A stretch of 18,318 nt of DNA from an uncultured Parabacteroides sp. (lineage in GTDB: Bacteria; Bacteroidota; Bacteroidia; Bacteroidales; Tannerellaceae). The position numbers and the translations under genes are program-made. The stretch is from assembly GCA_937894065.1 (NCBI GenBank), contig CALCST010000014.1, forward strand, positions 1 through 18,318, read 5' to 3'. The notes beneath the pieces are model-generated. The model was not told the DNA's origin. It was given only the letters and a program-made list of their open reading frames with translations, and ran no database searches. This document shows positions 7,992 to 14,354 of the stretch, piece by piece; the stretch's first letter is position 1, and each line of letters starts with the position of its first letter.

Positions 7992-8092
7992 TAGTTGACG
8001 AGGAAACTAGTTGACGAGGAAACAGAAGATAATTTCGAATTTATTCAATCCCAAACGTCCTTGTCAACTTATCCCTGAAGCCTTGTCAACTT
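7992..8092. repeat. Tandem and inverted GTTGACRAGG repeats after the CoA-transferase gene
   Basis: TAGTTGACGAGGAAAC occurs twice in perfect tandem (7992-8007, 8008-8023). The complementary-sense unit CCTTGTCAACTT occurs at 8059-8070 and 8081-8092, just before the CoA-transferase stop codon at 8101. The two pairs could form a long imperfect stem in the 3' UTR of the CoA-transferase mRNA. The same unit recurs in other intergenic gaps of the window. Confidence 0.8.
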
Positions 8093-8100
8093 CAAATCAA

Positions 8101-9597
8101 TTACTTGTTATATTCTTCCCATTTAACATTATGCATATCACCACTCTTCATGAATTCTTCGTGGAATGCGAAACAGCACTTCAAGTTCTGAGGAGTGTGA
8201 CCTTTGATGCCCATTTCAAGATATTCATTCAACAATGGACGATAATCAGGATGAACACAATTGTCGATAATGCAACGAGCACGTTCGATAGGTGATTTAC
8301 CACGCAAGTCAGCAACACCATATTCAGTGATGATAATCTTAACTGAGTGTTCGCTGTGGTCAAGGTGAGAAACCATTGGAACGAATGCACTAATCTTACC
8401 ATCCTTAGCAGTTGAAGGAGTTGTAAAGATTGACAACATTGCAGAACGAGTGAAGTCACCAGAACCACCGATACCGTTCATCATCTTAGTACCAGTAACG
8501 TGAGTTGAGTTGATATTACCGAAGATATCAGCTTCCAAAGCTGTATTGATAGCGATAAGACCAAGACGACGAGCAACTTCAGGGTTATTAGAAATTTCCT
8601 GAGGACGCAACAGAATCTTATCCTTGAAGAAGTCAAGGTTAGCATAAATGTCGCGGATAACTTCATTACTTACTGACAAAGAGCAACCGCTGGCAAATTT
8701 AACACGACCTTCTTTCATCAAACCGATAACAGCATCCTGAATAACTTCAGTATAAACATTGAATGCAGGAATTTCTTCGTTTTCGCCCATGCAACCCAAA
8801 ACGGCATTAGCAACATTTCCTACACCACTCTGAAGTGGAACGAATTCTTTAGGAAGACGGCCTTCACGGATTTCGTTTACAAGGAAGTCTGCAACATTCT
8901 TACCGATAGCCAAAGTTACGTCATCCAGTGGAGCAAATGGTTTACCTTCATTTGGTTCGCTAGTCTTAACAACACCAACAATCTTAGCCGGGTCAACTTT
9001 TACATATGGCAAACCGATACGGTCAGAAGCCTGATAAACCGGAATTTCCTTACGATAAGGAGGATCTGCTGGTTCATAAATATCGTGCATACCACGGATT
9101 TCCTTAGGATGACGATCGTTCAATTCAATGATGATACGGTCAGCCATACGACAGATTGTAGGCAGAATACCAACACCACATGTTGGAACAATTTCGCCAT
9201 CTTCTGTAACATCAGCAGCCTCAACGATTGCAACATCAATCTTACCCAAGAAACCATAACGCAAATCCTGAGCCAACTCAGAAAGGTGCATATCATAATA
9301 CTGTACCTGGTGAGCGTTCAAAGATGCACGCAAATCTTTATTTGACTGATATGGAGTACGGAATTTGATTGCATTTGCACGAGCAAGAGCTCCATCCAAC
9401 TTATCACCTGTTGAAGCACCTGTAAACATACCAATCTGGAAAGGATTACCCTTTGCATGTTCTTCCTCTGCTTTCTTTGCAATTGCTCCCGGAACTACTT
9501 TTGGACATCCGGCAGGAGTAAAGCCACTAAAACCTACGTTATCATTATGATGAACATAAGCTGCAGCTTCTTCAGCTGTTATAAATTTTAATGCCAT
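8101..9597 (-). CDS. Succinyl-CoA:acetate/propionate CoA-transferase (acetyl-CoA hydrolase/transferase family)
   Basis: 498 residues, full length for class I CoA transferases of the Cat1/AarC/ScpC branch. The expected catalytic glutamate, which forms the glutamyl-CoA thioester, is Glu284 in VYTEVIQD. The oxyanion/CoA-binding glycine motifs are SGVGN (257-261) and GIGGSGDF (375-382), and the C-terminal domain has ITEYGVADLRGKSP (423-436). The enzyme moves CoA between succinate and a short-chain acid in the cytoplasm; in Bacteroidales it would serve the succinate-propionate pathway. The acid partner is inferred, not visible. A promoter lies 50-81 bases upstream and a terminator downstream, so it is probably a single-gene unit. 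The ATG at 9597 fits the family start (MALKFITAEEAA). This is core metabolism rather than accessory content. Confidence 0.9.
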   Translation of the reverse strand: MALKFITAEEAAAYVHHNDNVGFSGFTPAGCPKVVPGAIAKKAEEEHAKGNPFQIGMFTGASTGDKLDGALARANAIKFRTPYQSNKDLRASLNAHQVQYYDMHLSELAQDLRYGFLGKIDVAIVEAADVTEDGEIVPTCGVGILPTICRMADRIIIELNDRHPKEIRGMHDIYEPADPPYRKEIPVYQASDRIGLPYVKVDPAKIVGVVKTSEPNEGKPFAPLDDVTLAIGKNVADFLVNEIREGRLPKEFVPLQSGVGNVANAVLGCMGENEEIPAFNVYTEVIQDAVIGLMKEGRVKFASGCSLSVSNEVIRDIYANLDFFKDKILLRPQEISNNPEVARRLGLIAINTALEADIFGNINSTHVTGTKMMNGIGGSGDFTRSAMLSIFTTPSTAKDGKISAFVPMVSHLDHSEHSVKIIITEYGVADLRGKSPIERARCIIDNCVHPDYRPLLNEYLEMGIKGHTPQNLKCCFAFHEEFMKSGDMHNVKWEEYNK

Positions 9598-9646
9598 GAT
9601 AATTAGTTTATATTTTTAAGGTATATAATTTACTCTTATTCTTGCG

Positions 9647-9678
9647 CAAACTTACATAAAAATATGATGAGTATAAAC
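9647..9678 (-). promoter_or_regulatory. Bacteroides-type promoter of the CoA-transferase gene
   Basis: On the minus strand TAAGTTTG (9654 down to 9647) matches the -7 consensus TAnnTTTG exactly. It is preceded, after a 19-base spacer, by GTTTA (9678 down to 9674), a near match to the -33 TTTG box. Transcription would start near 9640, leaving a leader of about 42 bases. Confidence 0.65.
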
Positions 9679-9719
9679 AGTTTTGTCATATTTTATTGAA
9701 GGCAAGTCCAACATTAAGA

Positions 9720-10063
9720 TAAATAACGTGAGTTCGACGAATTAAAAATGCTAATAGATTTGGAGAATGTATTATTCCGGGGGAAAAGACATAATATTAA
9801 GGCTGAAAGCCTTTTTATAGTCCAGGGCATGAGCCCTGGGTCACAGACACATAATAAAACAAAGCTCTGAAGGAGCGACACAATGTTCTGTTATAGTTTC
9901 ATCGTCAATAGAAAGTCGCTCTTTCAGAGCTTAGAACGTATGGTGGTTGCATTTACCCAGGGCTCACGCCCTGGGCTATACAAATCAGTCAAATGCCTGA
10001 TTTGACAAGGCTTTCAGCCTTGGTAAATAGGTAGTTCAGAATTCGTCGAACTCACGTTAAATA
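9720..10063. mobile_element. MITE-like element with 18-20 bp perfect terminal inverted repeats and possible 6-bp target duplication
   Basis: TAACGTGAGTTCGACGAATT (9724-9743) is the exact reverse complement of 10040-10059. If the ends are trimmed to ACGTGAG...CTCACGT (9726 and 10057), both sides are flanked by TAAATA (9720-9725, 10058-10063), which would fit a target duplication. The interior (332 bp) has no coding capacity and contains the complete nested palindrome at 9799-10021. A third TAAATA occurs at 10024-10029, and TAAATAGGTA is repeated at 10024-10033 and 10058-10067, which weakens the duplication argument. No transposase is present, so movement would need one in trans. Confidence 0.55.
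9799..10021. repeat. Nested palindromic (BIME-like) repeat element, copy B, complete
   Basis: The same three-level architecture as 1-203 is present. Outer arms are AAGGCTGAAAGCCTT (9799-9813) and AAGGCTTTCAGCCTT (10007-10021). Middle arms are 9819-9841 and 9955-9977, each a CCAGGGC/GCCCTGG hairpin. Inner arms are AAGCTCTGAAGGAGCGAC (9862-9879) and 9915-9932, complementary at 17 of 18 positions. An extra hairpin, CAAATCAG/CTGATTTG (9981-9988, 9997-10004), sits between the middle and outer arms on the right. In copy A the matching hairpin is on the left. The element lies about 145 bp upstream of the CoA-transferase promoter. Confidence 0.8.
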
Positions 10064-10065
10064 GG

Positions 10066-10090
10066 TAACAAGGGGACAAGTTGACAAGGC
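10066..10090. repeat. GTTGACAAG-family repeat cluster
   Basis: GTAACAAGGGGACAA followed by GTTGACAAGG (10066-10089), next to the right end of the MITE-like element. The wording closely resembles the cluster at 17081-17145 upstream of the regulator gene. Confidence 0.6.
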
Positions 10091-10104
10091 TACAGATATA
10101 TAAT

Positions 10105-10225
10105 TAAACAACCTCCGAGTCCGGATTATTCCGAAAACGGAGGTAACTTCCGGAAAGATTATAAACAGAAGGGATTGTAATATCCTTCCGGAACAGCTCA
10201 GGTCTATTCCTAAAAAGAGCCTAAA
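10105..10225 (-). terminator. Structured 3' region and terminator of the fructan operon
   Basis: ACCTCCG (10111-10117) pairs with CGGAGGT (10138-10144), and an inner CGGA/TCCG (10122-10125, 10130-10133) gives a two-tier hairpin. On the minus strand it is followed by TGTTTAATTATAT, so it is the likely end of the MFS transcript. Between it and the MFS stop at 10226 the octamer TTCCGGAA occurs twice (10148-10155, 10186-10193), with a GAAGG/CCTTC hairpin between them. The stretch appears to be a structured 3' UTR with no gene. Confidence 0.55.
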
Positions 10226-11383
10226 TCAATTTTTATAATTCCGAATTGACGGAATCAGGGCAAACAAATAAATAACACCAACTGCCAAAACTGCAATAGC
10301 ACCAACCTGTGACTGGCACCAATCAGAAACAACTCCCATTAACAAGGGGAAAACTGTTCCACCGAACAACCCCATAATCATTAGTCCTGAAACCTCATTC
10401 TTTCGTCCCGGTAAGTGTAATAAAGCACGGGAAAACATCATAGAAAATATATTGGAATTACCCAAGCCTATCAACGCGATACAAACATAATGTGCCATAA
10501 GAGAATGGAACGCAAACAAACCAATTATGGCCGCTACCATCATAAGCACACTTGCAGTGAACACATGTTTCATTTCATAACGGGCAAGCAAAAAGGCTCC
10601 GGAAAAACATCCTATTGTACGGAACAAGAAATACAAGCTTGTAGCGTAGCCGGCACCTGTCAACGTCATATCCAAACGTTCCATCAGAAGTTTTGGTGCT
10701 GTAGTATTAATACCTACATCAATACCCACATGGCAAACTATACCAAGGAAACACAACAAAATAACTTTTTCAGACAACAAAGAAAAGCATTCTGCAAAAG
10801 TTGAGCTTTCACCATTCTTTGAAGTATCCTCTTCTATTTTAGTTATTCCAAGAAAGATAAACGCAAAAATTCCTATTACAAGGAAAATAAGGAAAAGTAT
10901 TTTCCAGTCTCCAAATGAAACGGCAGCCCATCCTGCTATAATTGGAGCAAGGAAAGAAGATATTGCTTTCACAAATTGTCCTAATGTCAATGAGCTTGCC
11001 AGGCGTTCACCGCTAACAATATTTGACAACAAAGGATTAAGCGAAACCTGCATCAATGTATTTCCTATTCCTAATAATGAAAAAGAAACAAGCATTGAAG
11101 TAAAGGAATAGTTAAGCAAGGGCAACAATAGAGCCAACGCTGTAACCAGCAAACTAAGCAAAACTGTTTTGCGCTGACCAATGCGGTTCATAAGCATTCC
11201 TGTAGGAACAGAGAATACTAAAAACCAGAAAAAGACCATCGAGGGAAACAGGTTTGCCATAGTATCAGACAAAGCCAAGTCTGCCTTTACATAATTTGTG
11301 GCAATACCAACCAAATCCACGAATCCCATGGAAAAGAATGCCAGCATTACCGGGGCTAATATTAGGATTGATTTATTGTTCAT
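10226..11383 (-). CDS. MFS sugar (fructose) transporter, inner membrane
   Basis: 385 residues, about twelve hydrophobic segments, with both ends short and polar: a complete major facilitator. PTGMLMNRIGQRKTVL (60-75) is the loop 2-3 motif of the superfamily. A charged central loop (about 183-195, KIEEDTSKNGESS) splits the two six-helix halves. It most resembles the FucP-like sugar:proton symporters of Bacteroidetes. Its position as last gene after a GH32 enzyme and a fructokinase suggests fructose, as for the inner-membrane transporter of the B. thetaiotaomicron fructan locus (BT1758). The substrate is inferred from context. It starts 27 bases after the kinase stop, so the two are probably co-transcribed. 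The leader carries the AACTTATAAACTC repeat also seen before GH95. Confidence 0.85.
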   Translation of the reverse strand: MNNKSILILAPVMLAFFSMGFVDLVGIATNYVKADLALSDTMANLFPSMVFFWFLVFSVPTGMLMNRIGQRKTVLLSLLVTALALLLPLLNYSFTSMLVSFSLLGIGNTLMQVSLNPLLSNIVSGERLASSLTLGQFVKAISSFLAPIIAGWAAVSFGDWKILFLIFLVIGIFAFIFLGITKIEEDTSKNGESSTFAECFSLLSEKVILLCFLGIVCHVGIDVGINTTAPKLLMERLDMTLTGAGYATSLYFLFRTIGCFSGAFLLARYEMKHVFTASVLMMVAAIIGLFAFHSLMAHYVCIALIGLGNSNIFSMMFSRALLHLPGRKNEVSGLMIMGLFGGTVFPLLMGVVSDWCQSQVGAIAVLAVGVIYLFALIPSIRNYKN

Positions 11384-11387
11384 ATGA

Positions 11388-11410
11388 TTTGAGTTTATAA
11401 GTTTTTGAGT
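11388..11410 (-). repeat. AACTTATAAACTC leader repeat before the MFS start codon
   Basis: Read on the minus strand this 23-base stretch matches 4179-4201 on the plus strand with one mismatch. In both places it ends only a few bases before an ATG. It fills almost the whole gap between the kinase stop and the MFS start. Confidence 0.65.
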
Positions 11411-12268
11411 TTAATACTCCGGCCAAGCTCCTTCCTTCGTACATACAAACGCTGCTGTATCAACTGCACACTGATGAGCTTCTTTCAATGATTTTCCACT
11501 AAGTATTGAATAAACAAAGGCTCCGGAGAAAGAATCTCCTGCACCAACTGTATCGGCAACCACTACTTTTGGAGTATTGATTGTTGATTTCTCATCAGCT
11601 GAATAGATAGTGCTGTAACGGCTTCCGGCTGTAAGCACAAGATATTTCAAATTATATTCTTCCATGATGCGGCGGCAACATGTGTCTTCGTCTCCTTCCA
11701 AATTGAACATCGGACGGAACATTTCCAATTCTTCATCGTTCAATTTAAACACATTAGCCTGCTGAAGCAATTCTTTAATCAACTCTTCTGAATAATATTT
11801 CTGACGTATATTTATATCAAAGAAACGTAATGCTGATTCCGGAACATATGAAAGCAATGTATTAAGAGTCTTTCTTGATTCAGAGCTGCGCTGTGCCAAA
11901 GTTCCGAAACAAATAGCATCTGCTTTCTTTACTATATTTATAGCTTCCTCAGTCAAAGGAATATGATCCCAGGCAACACCTTCAACAATATTATATGTTG
12001 GAATGCCATTGTTAAGTTCCACTAGAACTGTACCTGTAGGATAATCTACTGTCGCTATACAATGACCTATTCCGTTTTTATCCAGTTCCTGAAGTATTTC
12101 TGTTCCGGCAAGGTCATTACCGACAGCACTTATTGCATAACCTTCAGCACCAAGCTGAGTTGCATGATAAACAAAGTTAACTGGAGCACCACCGGCTCTT
12201 TTTCCTGTTGGCAAAACGTCCCATAGCAATTCGCCAATACCAACTATTACAGGTTTATTATTTTCCAT
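11411..12268 (-). CDS. Fructokinase, PfkB/ribokinase family
   Basis: 285 residues. The N-terminal PfkB signature region is GGAPVNFVYHATQLG (26-40). The C-terminal ATP/anion-hole motif is DTVGAGDSFSGAF (239-251), with Asp245 as the expected catalytic base. VFKLNDEE (173-180) matches the conserved mid-region NxxE segment. It would phosphorylate imported fructose in the cytoplasm to feed glycolysis; ribokinase-family kinases cannot be assigned by motif alone, so the fructose call leans on the GH32 and fructose-sensor neighbours. It starts 28 bases after the GH32 stop and ends 27 bases before the MFS start, a tight operon arrangement. The ATG at 12268 directly precedes the first beta strand (PVIVGIGELLWD). 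Confidence 0.87.
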   Translation of the reverse strand: MENNKPVIVGIGELLWDVLPTGKRAGGAPVNFVYHATQLGAEGYAISAVGNDLAGTEILQELDKNGIGHCIATVDYPTGTVLVELNNGIPTYNIVEGVAWDHIPLTEEAINIVKKADAICFGTLAQRSSESRKTLNTLLSYVPESALRFFDINIRQKYYSEELIKELLQQANVFKLNDEELEMFRPMFNLEGDEDTCCRRIMEEYNLKYLVLTAGSRYSTIYSADEKSTINTPKVVVADTVGAGDSFSGAFVYSILSGKSLKEAHQCAVDTAAFVCTKEGAWPEY

Positions 12269-12296
12269 TTTTATATTGATTTATTGTTTTCTTATA

Positions 12297-14165
12297 TTAA
12301 ATACCCAAGCCATAAACCTCAGCAGATTCAACTTCAAATGTTCCGCCTTCACCAAAAAATTCCCATTGATTATATGGTTCTGTTGGGAAAACAAGATTTG
12401 TCATAACAACCTTTCCTCCATTAAGGAATATCTCAACAGAGCATTTATCAACAAATATTCTGAAATCATATTTCTTGTCAGCAGGAAGTTTTCCCCATGT
12501 TGCCAAAGCAAAATCATTTACATAATTGATTGCATTAGTCTTTCTGTTGTCATGATTTTCCTTTGCATGCGGAGCACTCTTTTCTCCAAAATCCACCAAG
12601 CCACTGTTCACTCTGTCCATAACGAGTTTCTTATCTGCAAGGTCTAGATATATTTTCACATTTTCACCTTTGGAATTCTTCAAAGTAAATCCGGCTTTCT
12701 TTGCATTCATTGGATTGATGGAAAGATTCAATTCATATGTTCCTTTATTATCTGCAATCAACTCGCCTGCATCATATTTGCCTTCGACCTTGAATGTTCC
12801 CAATTTGTTTGAGGCTCCATTCCTTAATACAGATAATTCATCAACAGGAGTAGAAGCCATATAAATATGACCGCCTTCTGTATAAAGGCTCAATTCTCGA
12901 GGTAAACCTTGTGCACTGCGGAACTGCTTTGTTGGAACAACATTTGCATATTGCCAGTTCGACATCCACGGCATTGCAATCACACGGTCGCCAGTATTTG
13001 AGAATGTGACAGTCGCATAATGATCTTTTCCCCAGTCCATCCACTTTGTATGTTCTTTTGGAGTATCACATGTAAACTTTGTTCCATCAAAATCTCCTAC
13101 GAAATATTCTGTTGCTGAGCCTCCAAACAAACATCCGGGATTTATATTTACAATCAACACCCATTTTTTCTTGTCGGGATTAGCATCAACAGGCAATTCA
13201 AAGAAATCAGGACACTCAAACTGATTAGGCTGTATTCCATAACCTTCACCAAAACTGCTCATATAAGTCCAGTCTTTCAAATCAGTAGAAGAGTAAAAAC
13301 GCATCTCCTTGTCTGCAGAAACCACCATCACCCATTTCTGCTGTGGTTCATACCAGAATACTTTCGGATCACGGAAATCACGCAAGCCATCGAAAGGAGT
13401 AAGAATAGGATTCTGTTCATATTTAGTGAAAGTTCGTCCATTATCTTTGCTATAGGCAAGGCATTGTATTTGTCCGTTCTTGTCGCTTGCCGAAGTATAG
13501 AAGGCAACAATGGCTCCTTCTCCAAATCCTGCAGTATTATTTTTATCTACAACAGAACTTCCGGAAAAGATGTGTCCCATTGTATCTCTTTCCAAAGCTA
13601 CCGGTTGTTCTTCCCAATTCACCAGGTCACGGCTTACAGTATGTCCCCAATGCATATTTCCCCACATTGAGCCATAAGGATTATACTGATAAAACAAATG
13701 ATATTCGCCATCTTTATAAACCATTCCGTTCGGGTCGTTCATCCAACCATATGAAGGTGTAAAATGATAAACAGGGCGATAAGGTTCAATATTGTCAATA
13801 TTAAATGTATCGCTAAGGCTTATTTCATTCCAAGCTATACATTCTTTATCAATATTACTTATACGTAATGTCACTCCTTCGCCTTGGGGAAGTTCGAAAG
13901 GCACAAAATAATCAACCTTATTCCGTGCCAAACGAATATCCATATCAACCTCGCCTGTTTCTTCTCCAAGCAAGCATACTTTAGTTTCACCGGCACTTTC
14001 CTCAACCGGTAATAATATATATCTCGTAGGGTTATCTATGGAAATAACGGCTTTGTCATCGGACAACCAGTCTACTTTATAAGCAGATTTATCCGACGAA
14101 GTACAAGATGCAGTTAGACAAAGTGCAAACAGACCTATAAGTCCATAATCTGAAATTCGTGCCAT
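12297..14165 (-). CDS. GH32 fructan beta-fructosidase (exo-levanase/inulinase type), lipoprotein
   Basis: 622 residues from the ATG at 14165. The frame extends ten codons further to 14195, but that start lies inside the predicted -7 box, and 14165 starts a signal peptide ending LCLTASC (Cys21). Residues about 28-125 form an N-terminal beta domain of the kind found on Bacteroides GH32 enzymes (recalled as DUF4980). The five-bladed propeller has all three catalytic carboxylates: Asp144 in WMNDPNG (141-147), Asp266 in FRDP (264-267) and Glu317 in ECPD (317-320). The C-terminal beta-sandwich (about 450-622) contains DKCSVEIFLNGG. The family releases fructose from levan, inulin or sucrose; linkage preference cannot be read from sequence. 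It is the first gene of the GH32-kinase-transporter operon. Confidence 0.92.
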   Translation of the reverse strand: MARISDYGLIGLFALCLTASCTSSDKSAYKVDWLSDDKAVISIDNPTRYILLPVEESAGETKVCLLGEETGEVDMDIRLARNKVDYFVPFELPQGEGVTLRISNIDKECIAWNEISLSDTFNIDNIEPYRPVYHFTPSYGWMNDPNGMVYKDGEYHLFYQYNPYGSMWGNMHWGHTVSRDLVNWEEQPVALERDTMGHIFSGSSVVDKNNTAGFGEGAIVAFYTSASDKNGQIQCLAYSKDNGRTFTKYEQNPILTPFDGLRDFRDPKVFWYEPQQKWVMVVSADKEMRFYSSTDLKDWTYMSSFGEGYGIQPNQFECPDFFELPVDANPDKKKWVLIVNINPGCLFGGSATEYFVGDFDGTKFTCDTPKEHTKWMDWGKDHYATVTFSNTGDRVIAMPWMSNWQYANVVPTKQFRSAQGLPRELSLYTEGGHIYMASTPVDELSVLRNGASNKLGTFKVEGKYDAGELIADNKGTYELNLSINPMNAKKAGFTLKNSKGENVKIYLDLADKKLVMDRVNSGLVDFGEKSAPHAKENHDNRKTNAINYVNDFALATWGKLPADKKYDFRIFVDKCSVEIFLNGGKVVMTNLVFPTEPYNQWEFFGEGGTFEVESAEVYGLGI

Positions 14166-14185
14166 AATCAATGATATAAGATTTA

Positions 14186-14257
14186 ATTGGCACAAATGTA
14201 TCAGCTATAGCTTTAAATGGCTATAACAAATGAAACAAAGTGTATAACATTTGTATC
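14186..14257 (-). promoter_or_regulatory. Promoter and candidate regulator sites of the GH32 operon
   Basis: On the minus strand TACATTTG (14200 down to 14193) matches the Bacteroides -7 consensus exactly, placing the transcript start near 14186 with a leader of about 21 bases. The -33 region (TATAGCC) is a poor match, as expected for an activator-dependent promoter. Upstream, on the plus strand, ACAAATGTATC (14192-14202) and ACATTTGTATC (14247-14257) form a direct repeat 55 bp apart, and AGCTATAGCT (14203-14212) is a perfect palindrome. These are plausible binding sites for the hybrid regulator encoded next door. Confidence 0.5.
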
Positions 14258-14333
14258 ATCACTAATAAGCGACTGATATTAAGGCGTTAAGCAACTAAAG
14301 AAATTATTGAAATACAGGAACAGACATATTTAA

Positions 14334-14354
14334 TTTTCAATTTTCAACTTTCAA
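14334..14354. repeat. Tandem TTTTCAA heptamers at the regulator stop codon
   Basis: TTTTCAA, TTTTCAA and CTTTCAA follow each other at 14334-14354, and the array runs into the last codons of the regulator gene, whose stop is at 14351-14353. I see no hairpin terminator after the regulator gene. Confidence 0.6.

Noticed and set aside
12276..12647. 123-codon open frame on the plus strand over the end of GH32 and the kinase gap
   Set aside because: It lies antisense to the GH32 catalytic gene, has no recognisable domain and no promoter.
14166..14195. N-terminal extension of the GH32 frame by ten codons
   Set aside because: The upstream ATG lies within a consensus -7 box, and the lipoprotein signal begins at 14165.
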